From a virus: a DNA stretch of 29,110 nucleotides. Shown piece by piece: positions 22,676 to 28,933 of this stretch. Below the pieces are notes generated by a model, which did no database searches, was not told the origin of the DNA, and saw nothing but the letters and a program-made list of their open reading frames with translations. Every line of letters begins with the position of its first letter. Within the stretch, counting starts at the first letter, position 1. Location: positions 1-29,110 of the IMG/VR virus record IMGVR_UViG_3300031702_000458; one strand, given 5' to 3'. The position numbers and the translations under genes are program-made.

Positions 22676-23434
22676 ATGGGAAAATTAGGGTTACTTCTGG
22701 TGGCAATAATGGCGAGTGGTTGTGCAACTTTGCATACCCCACCTAATGTCGATCCAGAGAATTATCAACCAGTAACACAGGAAAAGAGTAACTACTACTC
22801 TGATCCACCAGAACGAGGGAAGGTCTATGCGGCAGTATATAGTTATGCCGACTTGACTGGACAACGTGCGCAAGGGACGCAGACTCTCTCTACTGCCGTA
22901 ACGCAGGGGGGAGCAAACTACCTCATTAGTGCTTTGTCAGACTATAGTGATAGATCATGGTTTAGAGTTGTAGAACGAACTGCTGTAGATAATATCCTTC
23001 GGGAAAGACAGATAGTAAGGTCAACGCGTCAAGCGGCAACTCTAGATACGAAACTTCCTGCGATGTTATATGCAGGAGTTATATTTGATGGTGGTATCAT
23101 TGGTTATGATGCAAACGTACAGACAGGTGGTCAGGGAGCAAGAATCTTTGGTCTTGGGATGGCAGAAAAATATTCCCATCATCTTGTTACTGTATCATTG
23201 AGAGTCATTAGTGTAACAACTTCGGAGGTACTGCTTACTGTAATTACTGAGAAGAACATAGTTAGTTATGGAGATAATATTACTGGAATGAGATTCTTTG
23301 ATCTCGATAGGGAAGTGCTTGAAATAGAGAATGGTATGAATGTCAACGAGGCATCATCATATGCCGTGCGCAAGGCGATAGAAAAGTCTGTTCACGATAT
23401 TGTCCAACAGGGCATTAAACGTAATGTGTGGTAA
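22676..23434 (+). CDS. csgG: CsgG-like curli secretion channel lipoprotein
   Basis: CsgG forms a nonameric outer-membrane pore through which curlin subunits are exported. 252 aa (E. coli precursor 277). Lipoprotein signal with lipobox M-A-S-G-C16. Alignment with E. coli is easy: V-Y-A-A-V-Y-S-Y-A-D-L-T-G-Q, L-S-T-A-V-T-Q-G, S-R/D-S-W-F-R-V-V-E-R, N-I-L-R-E-R-Q-I-V-R, I-I-G-Y-D-A-N-V-Q-T-G-G-Q-G-A-R and V-S-L-R-V-I-S-V-T-T. The constriction residues of E. coli (Tyr51, Asn55, Phe56 of the mature protein) are Gln66, Thr70 and Leu71 here. The C-terminal tail of E. coli (after W-D-L-Q) is missing. No damage; expected to be a functional pore. Confidence 0.93.
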   Translation: MGKLGLLLVAIMASGCATLHTPPNVDPENYQPVTQEKSNYYSDPPERGKVYAAVYSYADLTGQRAQGTQTLSTAVTQGGANYLISALSDYSDRSWFRVVERTAVDNILRERQIVRSTRQAATLDTKLPAMLYAGVIFDGGIIGYDANVQTGGQGARIFGLGMAEKYSHHLVTVSLRVISVTTSEVLLTVITEKNIVSYGDNITGMRFFDLDREVLEIENGMNVNEASSYAVRKAIEKSVHDIVQQGIKRNVW

Positions 23435-23460
23435 CGAGTACCGCACGAAGGAGAAATAAG

Positions 23461-24171
23461 ATGAGAATGCAAAAAGGTATTCTCTTTGTTATGGGTTCAT
23501 TGGTTATTGGTTTGGGGCACACACCCCTATACGCAGACCAATCAGTGTACATCGATCAGGTAGCAGGTGATAATCTGACTCTAACTATCAACCAGAATAG
23601 CGGTGACGGTAACAGTATCGGAGATCCAACCGCAGTTGGTGACTCGCAATACTTCGCGATAGACGGAGATAGTCAGACAATTACTGTAGATCAAATAGGT
23701 AGTAGCAATACGCTTACAGGCAGTATTTTATATACTGATACATTTGAGTTTGATTTGTCACAGACTGGTAGTACTAACACATTTGCTATTGAGCAAGAGG
23801 GCGGTAGTAACGGTTCTATTGTTGCAGACTTTGTTGGTAGCAATAACGATGTAATTATAGACGCAGGACTCGTAACTAGTTCTGAGTATATGAATTTGGA
23901 CTTAGATGTTACTGGTGACTACAACGTGTTCGACTGGACTATCGATGCTGATGGTGTATTGAACAACGTTACCGTTGCAGGTGACTACAACGACTTCGAG
24001 ATTGACCAGAATGGTTATGGTACTAGTATAGATTACCATGAAGTAATTATGAATATGGTCGGTGACAACAATGTGGTCGATATCATACAGGAAACTACAT
24101 TAAATGCATCACATATTGACCTCGACCTCAGTGGTGATAATCAGGTTATTACTATTACTCAGTCTGACTAA
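23461..24171 (+). CDS. Secreted curlin-repeat-like protein (probable fibre subunit)
   Basis: 236 aa. A strong ribosome binding site (AAGGAG) precedes ATG 23461. Signal peptide ends near L-Y-A-D (about residue 25). The mature protein is a run of degenerate repeats with the curlin logic of Q-x-G-x-x-N-x-x-x-I-x-Q: e.g. V-D-Q-I-G-S-S-N-T-L, L-S-Q-T-G-S-T-N-T-F-A-I-E-Q, V-G-S-N-N-D-V-I-I, V-G-D-N-N-V-V-D-I-I-Q, L-S-G-D-N-Q-V-I-T-I-T-Q; about six to eight are visible. It is acidic and Cys-free. As the likely cargo of the CsgG/CsgF pair, it may form a surface amyloid fibre. It resembles CsgA/CsgB only by repeat logic; no separate nucleator is seen. Confidence 0.78.
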   Translation: MRMQKGILFVMGSLVIGLGHTPLYADQSVYIDQVAGDNLTLTINQNSGDGNSIGDPTAVGDSQYFAIDGDSQTITVDQIGSSNTLTGSILYTDTFEFDLSQTGSTNTFAIEQEGGSNGSIVADFVGSNNDVIIDAGLVTSSEYMNLDLDVTGDYNVFDWTIDADGVLNNVTVAGDYNDFEIDQNGYGTSIDYHEVIMNMVGDNNVVDIIQETTLNASHIDLDLSGDNQVITITQSD

Positions 24172-25162
24172 TGTCACATATGCGAGTATAGGTACTGTAA
24201 CTGAACTAGAAGGAAGTGGGATTATAGCAAGGGAGAATTTAGAACTCCCTGCTGATCTCACTGCCTCCGTTGAGATGGATGATGAAATACAAACTGGGAT
24301 GGGTTCTGTAGGAATTACCTTCGATGATGATACTCAGGTAATGATCGGAGAACACTCCGAACTGTACATTGATGATTTTGTATATGATCCTTCGGATGAC
24401 TCAGGTTCACTGGGTCTTCTAGTAACGATGGGTACTGTTAAGTACACGTCTGGGGCACTCGCCCATGCCAATACAGATTCAGTAGATATCCAAACCCCCT
24501 CCGCATCCATTGCGGTGAGGGGTACCTCTTTCAGTATGACCGTAAACGAGATCGGAGATTCTCTTATCGTATTGCTTCCTAACTTAGATGGCACGGTAGG
24601 AGAGATCTCAGTCGATACGGCAGTCGGTCAGGTTATATTGAATAAAGCATTCCAGTTGACCCATGCTAAGAACAGAGAATTACCCCCATCTAAACCTATC
24701 ATCATTAGTATTGATGCCAACATGATCAACAACCTAATGTTGATTTCGCCACCACCTGCACTTCAACAACAGATGATTGATGAGCAGACGGATGCCTTGT
24801 CCGAAGACTTACTAGATGATTCTTTCCTAGATGAGGATGAACTAGAAGAAGATGTACTGGAGTTCGATGAACTAGAGATCAATGAGTTACTGGTGGATCT
24901 ACTTGCCAATGCTCTAACTGATCCTCTGGCAGAAGTAGAGGACGGACGAGAGACAGGGTTCAACCAAACGACTGGTGTATATACATTCATTACCGATGGT
25001 GGCAGTATAGGTCGCGTAGTCAGATACGGTAACTCTTCGGTAGTAGATATCAAATATGCAGTACCTAGTGGTAGTAGTATTAATCTCAGTCAACAAGATA
25101 TAAGAGTTGAGATATATACTAATGACGAATCAGCAAATAATGTTAACATAACCCAAGACTGA
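24104..25162 (+). CDS. Secreted FecR-domain protein
   Basis: 352 aa with an N-terminal signal peptide (I-I-R-L-L-L-L-L-S-L-T-N-V-T-Y-A) encoded in the same 68 bases as the last curlin repeats. Residues about 35-165 form a FecR domain (I-Q-T-G-x-x-S-V-G-I-T-F-D-D-D-T-Q-V, M-G-T-V-K-Y, V-D-I-Q-T-P-S-A-S-I-A-V-R-G-T). Then a long acidic region (about 225-265, runs of D/E/L) and a C-terminal beta-rich part. The FecR domain here is not paired with a TonB receptor or sigma factor; as a periplasmic sensor-like protein it may pass signals to the cyclase encoded next. Start could also be GTG 24131 or 24134, both still inside the upstream gene. Confidence 0.82.
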   Translation: MHHILTSTSVVIIRLLLLLSLTNVTYASIGTVTELEGSGIIARENLELPADLTASVEMDDEIQTGMGSVGITFDDDTQVMIGEHSELYIDDFVYDPSDDSGSLGLLVTMGTVKYTSGALAHANTDSVDIQTPSASIAVRGTSFSMTVNEIGDSLIVLLPNLDGTVGEISVDTAVGQVILNKAFQLTHAKNRELPPSKPIIISIDANMINNLMLISPPPALQQQMIDEQTDALSEDLLDDSFLDEDELEEDVLEFDELEINELLVDLLANALTDPLAEVEDGRETGFNQTTGVYTFITDGGSIGRVVRYGNSSVVDIKYAVPSGSSINLSQQDIRVEIYTNDESANNVNITQD

Positions 25163-25172
25163 GGCAATGACA

Positions 25173-26978
25173 ATGAAGTTTTTGTGGAGTCCCTTATGGG
25201 CATTACTAACTACCATTCTTCTTTTCGGAATAAGTCAATCCAATCCTAAGTTCCTACAGATGGTCGAACTCAAGTGGTTTGACATTATGATGTTGGACGA
25301 ACCAGTTCGATCAGATGAAACCGTGCTGATTAACATAGGCGAGGAATCGCTGATCAACCACGGACAGTTTCCCTTTCCGCGAAACGTATATGGAGATTTA
25401 ATTGACCGTCTTCGACTTGCAGATGCAGGTGTCATTGTTTTCAATATGAGTTTCCCAGAGAAAGATCGGACAGGACAAGATGCTAAGTTCATTAGTGCCA
25501 TGTCCCAAGGTGTTGTACTCTCTCACTTCCCAGACTGGAGACCAAGACGGTCAGTCTACACAACTGGCATTGCTGAGATAGGAGAACGTGCAGGACAGTT
25601 CGTTCCTCAGTACCGTGGCATTATCGGTAACCTACCAGAGTACGAGAAGTCTGCGTCTGGTATTGGTCTTGCCAATACGCTACCAGAGATCGATGGTGTG
25701 GTACGGAGACTACCTTTGGTGTCCGAGTCCAATGAGATCCTCTATCCCAGTATCCTACTAGAGATTATGAAAGTCTACTCAGGCACCAACACATACTCAA
25801 TCAAGAGTAATGTCGCAGGTATCCAAGCAATCAAGGTACGCAAGTTCAAGAAGATCTTGACGAGTCCAGACGGACAGATCTGGATCAATCCTAACATTAC
25901 CCACGAAACATATGAAATGGATGATGCATTTACTGGTCTTGCAGGTAAAACGGTGTTTGTTGGCGTAACTGCTAACGGACTCGCAAACCCTGTACCTACC
26001 GCCAATGGAGGTCGCTACGCGCACGAGGTTACGGCCTCAGCGTATTCAAGTTTAAGGATGGGGTATGACATCAACCAACCGTACTATAGTGACTTTGTTC
26101 GTGACTATTCTGTTCTAGTCATTGGATTGCTGATAGTATTACTGTCGTGGTTTAGATTTGGTGGTCTGGCAGTACTATTAATACCAATATCCGTTGTATA
26201 TGCAACTCAGGCAGACTTCCTCTATAGTCCTATCAATGGCGCATTGTTCGGTCTATTGGTTGCACTCCATGTATATGGTGTTAAGTACGTCCAAGAGTTC
26301 ATGGCAAAGATGCAGATCAAGAAACAGTTCGGGACATACCTGTCGCCTGATATGGTAATGATGCTACAGAAAGATCCTACCCTATTAAAACTTGGGGGTG
26401 AGAGAAAGGAGATGACTTTTCTCTTTATGGACATTGTGGGGTTCACTCCTATCAGTGAGTACTACAAGAACAACGATGATCCCGAAGGTCTGGTGTTACT
26501 AGTCAATGAGTTCCTAGATGCAATGACACAGATCATCCTGAACAATGGTGGCACCATCGACAAATATATGGGCGATTGTATAATGGCATTCTGGAATGCT
26601 CCGTTGCCGTGTGCTAACCACGCAGAGATGGCAGTCAAGTCTGCAATAGAAATAGAGAGTAAGACGAATGAACTTAAAGCAGTTTACAAAGAAAGAGGTC
26701 TTCCAGATATCAACGTTGGGACTGGTGTTAATACCGGCAATTGTATTGTTGGCAATATGGGCAGTGATTCTAGATTCGACTATTCGGTTATTGGGGATGC
26801 CGTTAACCTTGCGGCAAGACTCGAAGCAACTGCCGCACGACACGAGTATCTAGAGTATAAGACTATTATAAGTAGTATGACTAAAGACCAGTTACCCAAA
26901 GACTTCCCTACAACTAAGATAGGGGAGATCACAGTCAAAGGCAAGGAAGATGTAATCACCATCTACTCGCCATACTAA
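25173..26978 (+). CDS. CHASE2-domain class III adenylate cyclase
   Basis: Makes cAMP; inner-membrane receptor. About 601 aa from ATG 25173 (GAGG with 8-base spacing; ATG 25167 is too close). One N-terminal membrane span, then a periplasmic CHASE2 domain (roughly 30-300: W-F-D-I-M-M, V-I-N/L-I-N-I-G-E, F-P-F-P-R), then three spans (about 310-370), then a C-terminal class III cyclase catalytic domain. Metal-binding D420 (F-M-D-I-V-G-F-T) and D468 (K-Y-M-G-D), adenine-selecting K464 and D536 (F-D-Y-S-V-I-G-D), and N545/R549 (A-V-N-L-A-A-R) are all present, so it should be active and ATP-specific. It follows the FecR gene closely, probably same operon. Such enzymes are rare in phage genomes. Confidence 0.92.
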   Translation: MKFLWSPLWALLTTILLFGISQSNPKFLQMVELKWFDIMMLDEPVRSDETVLINIGEESLINHGQFPFPRNVYGDLIDRLRLADAGVIVFNMSFPEKDRTGQDAKFISAMSQGVVLSHFPDWRPRRSVYTTGIAEIGERAGQFVPQYRGIIGNLPEYEKSASGIGLANTLPEIDGVVRRLPLVSESNEILYPSILLEIMKVYSGTNTYSIKSNVAGIQAIKVRKFKKILTSPDGQIWINPNITHETYEMDDAFTGLAGKTVFVGVTANGLANPVPTANGGRYAHEVTASAYSSLRMGYDINQPYYSDFVRDYSVLVIGLLIVLLSWFRFGGLAVLLIPISVVYATQADFLYSPINGALFGLLVALHVYGVKYVQEFMAKMQIKKQFGTYLSPDMVMMLQKDPTLLKLGGERKEMTFLFMDIVGFTPISEYYKNNDDPEGLVLLVNEFLDAMTQIILNNGGTIDKYMGDCIMAFWNAPLPCANHAEMAVKSAIEIESKTNELKAVYKERGLPDINVGTGVNTGNCIVGNMGSDSRFDYSVIGDAVNLAARLEATAARHEYLEYKTIISSMTKDQLPKDFPTTKIGEITVKGKEDVITIYSPY

Positions 26979-27040
26979 TCCCACTACCTTGGGATGCAAC
27001 CTGAGTATGTTCCCAAACTGCTCCCCTTCAAAGAAACTTC

Positions 27041-27069
27041 TTGACAGATCCTCACTTCCGTGTTATAAT
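27041..27069 (+). promoter_or_regulatory. Consensus sigma70-type promoter with no clear gene behind it
   Basis: TTGACA (27041-27046), 17-bp spacer, TATAAT (27064-27069). The next safe gene begins only at 27207, after a second promoter. A 30-codon frame (ATG 27077 to TAA 27169) lies in between without a ribosome binding site; a small RNA is also possible. Confidence 0.75.
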
Positions 27070-27108
27070 AAGTCTAATGTCCCGACCCCAGAGTATATAC
27101 CTTAAAGT

Positions 27109-27116
27109 TATAAATA
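27109..27116 (+). promoter_or_regulatory. T4-late-type box (TATAAATA)
   Basis: Exact TATAAATA between the two sigma70-type promoters of this intergenic region, 98 bases before the small membrane protein. Would allow late transcription of the genes at the right end; uncertain because the same octamer also occurs inside coding regions (2817, 4465). Confidence 0.4.
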
Positions 27117-27152
27117 TACTTACCCTTATGACAAAGTGGTCTAAATTAACGC

Positions 27153-27181
27153 TTGACATTCGACCATAACTATGGGATAAT
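27153..27181 (+). promoter_or_regulatory. Sigma70-type promoter before the 27207 gene
   Basis: TTGACA (27153-27158), 17-bp spacer, GATAAT (27176-27181) followed by AGTAACTGG. The gene starts 26 bases later with GAGGAGAAG as ribosome binding site. Confidence 0.8.
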
Positions 27182-27206
27182 AGTAACTGGAATCGAGGAG
27201 AAGAAG

Positions 27207-27377
27207 ATGTTTATATTACAATTAATAGGATCGGCACTCATAGTAAGTATCGTATGTTATGTTGGTATCTATGGTAGCATAATTGCTGTAGAAGATAATG
27301 ACGTTCGCAAGAAACAGTACCGCGCAGGTACACACGACTACTACGGTAATGAGATACAAAGTGACCAAGATTCTTGA
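27207..27377 (+). CDS. Small membrane protein (56 aa)
   Basis: ATG 27207 with strong GAGGAG upstream. One membrane span at the N-terminus (F-I-L-Q-L-I-G-S-A-L-I-V-S-I-V-C-Y-V-G-I-Y) followed by a polar tail (N-D-V-R-K-K-Q-Y-R-A-G-T-H-D-Y-Y-G-N-E). Early expression from the promoter just before it. The longer frame beginning at TTG 27153 would place the start inside the -35 box and is rejected. Unknown function. Confidence 0.65.
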   Translation: MFILQLIGSALIVSIVCYVGIYGSIIAVEDNDVRKKQYRAGTHDYYGNEIQSDQDS

Positions 27378-27386
27378 TCTGGTCAC
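27361..27386 (+). other. Imperfect long hairpin over the end of the 27207 gene
   Basis: GTGACCAAGAT, loop TCTTG, ATCTGGTCAC: ten base pairs with one bulged A. It spans the stop codon (27375-27377) and lies directly before the next promoter. No T tract follows, so it is more likely an RNA end-stabilising structure or operator-like dyad than a classic terminator. Confidence 0.45.
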
Positions 27387-27395
27387 CGGAAAGAC

Positions 27396-27424
27396 TTGCT
27401 TTTATTATGAATGTATGAGATAAT
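27396..27424 (+). promoter_or_regulatory. Sigma70-type promoter before the 27454 gene
   Basis: TTGCTT (27396-27401), 17-bp spacer, GATAAT (27419-27424), then AGTACCCTATTGAG, nearly identical to the initiation region of the dam promoter (7513-7541). Confidence 0.75.
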
Positions 27425-27453
27425 AGTACCCTATTGAGATGAGAGAGAAGATG

Positions 27454-27690
27454 ATGAGTGTAGAGAAAACTGTGACAATCACCACCCCCCAGAGGCAACT
27501 GACGAATGCCGAAGCAATTGCGATGTTCCGCAACCGCAAAGCACCGATAGTGGTGTATGTATTGCGAAACGTTGTCAACGATCAGTTGATCAACTGTAAA
27601 CCATTCGACACTATGGTCGATGCTCTTAACTATCGTATGACTTATCTTGAGCGTGATGTTGCTTGGGTTGACCAAATGGAGGTGAAGTAA
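27454..27690 (+). CDS. Hypothetical small protein (about 78 aa)
   Basis: Start chosen at ATG 27454 with a GAGAGAGAAG ribosome binding site; ATG 27439 or 27451 are possible. Soluble; contains L-T-N-A-E-A-I-A-M-F-R-N-R-K-A-P-I-V-V-Y-V-L-R-N and a helix D-T-M-V-D-A-L-N-Y-R-M-T-Y-L-E-R-D. Overlaps the next gene (TAATG). No family recognised. Probably an early protein in view of the promoter. Confidence 0.6.
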   Translation: MSVEKTVTITTPQRQLTNAEAIAMFRNRKAPIVVYVLRNVVNDQLINCKPFDTMVDALNYRMTYLERDVAWVDQMEVK

Positions 27691-28172
27691 TGAAGTATGT
27701 TGTACAGACACAAATTCGTGAGAACTATGGTGCCCACGACTGGGACAGTCATAAGGGTGTATGCCCACAGTACTGGAAGTACAAGGGTGGCAACACCTAT
27801 ATATTCCCTGATGTGTCTATTGCTGTCGCATCCAATAAAGATGATGAGTTCTATACTATCATCCAAAACAACCTTACCTCTGCTGATGATTACTATGAAG
27901 AGTACATCGTTGGCGAGGAACTCGTCGATGATTCGGATACCACACCTATTTGTGAGGACTGGGAAACACCCATCATATGTAATATAGTTAACGGTGCTAT
28001 CCACTGCACTACTGACTCTACTCCTCAACATCGTCTCTGGTCTGAAGATGCTAGGAAGAAAGAGACCTTTGTTATGCTTAAAGGTGTCAAAGAAGATTAC
28101 ACTCTACGTTATCATCTTCTTGATGGTAGAGTACTTAACTGGAAAGGAGGAGAAATATGTCTCGCGGCATAA
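27690..28172 (+). CDS. Hypothetical protein (160 aa)
   Basis: Starts K-Y-V-V-Q-T-Q-I-R-E-N-Y-G-A-H-D-W-D and C-P-Q-Y-W-K-Y-K-G-G-N-T-Y, a beginning I associate with small proteins of large phages, but without a known function. The middle is acidic (D-D-Y-Y-E-E-Y-I-V-G-E-E-L-V-D-D), the end has V-L-N-W-K-G-G. No signal peptide or membrane span. Overlaps both neighbours. Confidence 0.68.
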   Translation: MKYVVQTQIRENYGAHDWDSHKGVCPQYWKYKGGNTYIFPDVSIAVASNKDDEFYTIIQNNLTSADDYYEEYIVGEELVDDSDTTPICEDWETPIICNIVNGAIHCTTDSTPQHRLWSEDARKKETFVMLKGVKEDYTLRYHLLDGRVLNWKGGEICLAA

Positions 28173-28462
28173 ACGATGTAACCCCTGCTGAGTGGGATGC
28201 TGTAGCACCCAGACAGCACCGTGATCACAATGCGATCATACTAAAGGAGACCACTGACTGGTCGAACCTTGATTACACCCCTCAGAACCACACCTATGCT
28301 ATCAACCAGTACACTGGTAAGTTAGTCGCTATGTGGTCAGAGAAAACAGGTGAGTTCAAACGATTCACCAAACCCTTGTCGTTCAGTAAGTCCAAACGTA
28401 CCTTCGATAAGATAACCCATAGTGCGGCAAAACCGTACCGAGAACAGGTAGAAGCAGAATGA
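28157..28462 (+). CDS. Hypothetical protein (101 aa)
   Basis: ATG 28157 lies behind a very strong ribosome binding site (GGAAAGGAGGAGAAAT). Basic C-terminal half (R-F-T-K-P-L-S-F-S-K-S-K-R-T-F-D-K) and a Trp/Tyr-containing N-terminal half; could bind nucleic acid, but no family is recognised. Overlaps the 3' end of the previous gene by 16 bases and the next gene by four (ATGA). Confidence 0.65.
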   Translation: MSRGINDVTPAEWDAVAPRQHRDHNAIILKETTDWSNLDYTPQNHTYAINQYTGKLVAMWSEKTGEFKRFTKPLSFSKSKRTFDKITHSAAKPYREQVEAE

Positions 28463-28743
28463 CACAAGTTATTACACTAGACATGGATCAGGTAGATCTG
28501 GTTGTTGCCAAGGAAATGGTATTATTAATTAAGTACTTCACGCGAGATCTAGAATCACTTCGAGCAGGTAAGAAGGTTCTGCCAACCTTTGACTCAGATC
28601 CCGACTTGGAAGCAGTTCACATACAAGAACACTTAGATGCGTTTAAACTTGTACTTGAGTGGGTAGGTGATCCAAAGGTGCTTGAAGAGCAACAGGCAGA
28701 TATGTTGAATAGCGAACGACTTGGAGAGTTACTTAATGGATGA
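28459..28743 (+). CDS. Hypothetical helical acidic protein (94 aa)
   Basis: Helical throughout: D-Q-V-D-L-V-V-A-K-E-M-V-L-L-I-K-Y-F-T-R-D-L-E-S-L and H-I-Q-E-H-L-D-A-F-K-L-V-L-E-W-V-G. Acidic, no membrane span. Start overlaps the previous stop (ATGA). Unknown function. Confidence 0.65.
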   Translation: MTQVITLDMDQVDLVVAKEMVLLIKYFTRDLESLRAGKKVLPTFDSDPDLEAVHIQEHLDAFKLVLEWVGDPKVLEEQQADMLNSERLGELLNG

Positions 28744-28933
28744 TAAGATGTTTTTAAAGATGATTGACGAAGAAATTACTGCGTTGACTCTTGAGATTAA
28801 AGACTGTGTTGATTCTCTGATAGCAGTGAAAGGTCTTCAGATAGGAACCCTTCAGAAACTAAGGGCACGAGTAATCGAACTACAGGTGGAGTCTGCCCCA
28901 GTTTATGGTCAAATTTTAGGTCACGGCATATGA
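28736..28933 (+). CDS. Hypothetical small helical protein (65 aa)
   Basis: ATG 28736 with GGAGAG 9 bases upstream. Coiled-coil-like: D-E-E-I-T-A-L-T-L-E-I-K-D-C-V-D-S-L-I-A-V-K and L-Q-K-L-R-A-R-V-I-E-L-Q. Overlaps its neighbours. No family recognised. Confidence 0.6.
   Translation: MDDKMFLKMIDEEITALTLEIKDCVDSLIAVKGLQIGTLQKLRARVIELQVESAPVYGQILGHGI

Noticed and set aside
26978-26995. Hairpin ATCCCA-N6-TGGGAT directly after the cyclase stop
   Set aside because: Only six pairs and no T tract, so I do not call it a terminator.
27077-27169. 30-codon frame after the promoter at 27041
   Set aside because: No ribosome binding site and no recognisable pattern; discussed as an alternative to a small RNA, not annotated as a gene.
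27238-27768. 176-codon minus-strand frame at the right end
   Set aside because: Covers three promoters and two small + strand genes with good ribosome binding sites; composition (His-, Ser-rich) looks like a shadow.
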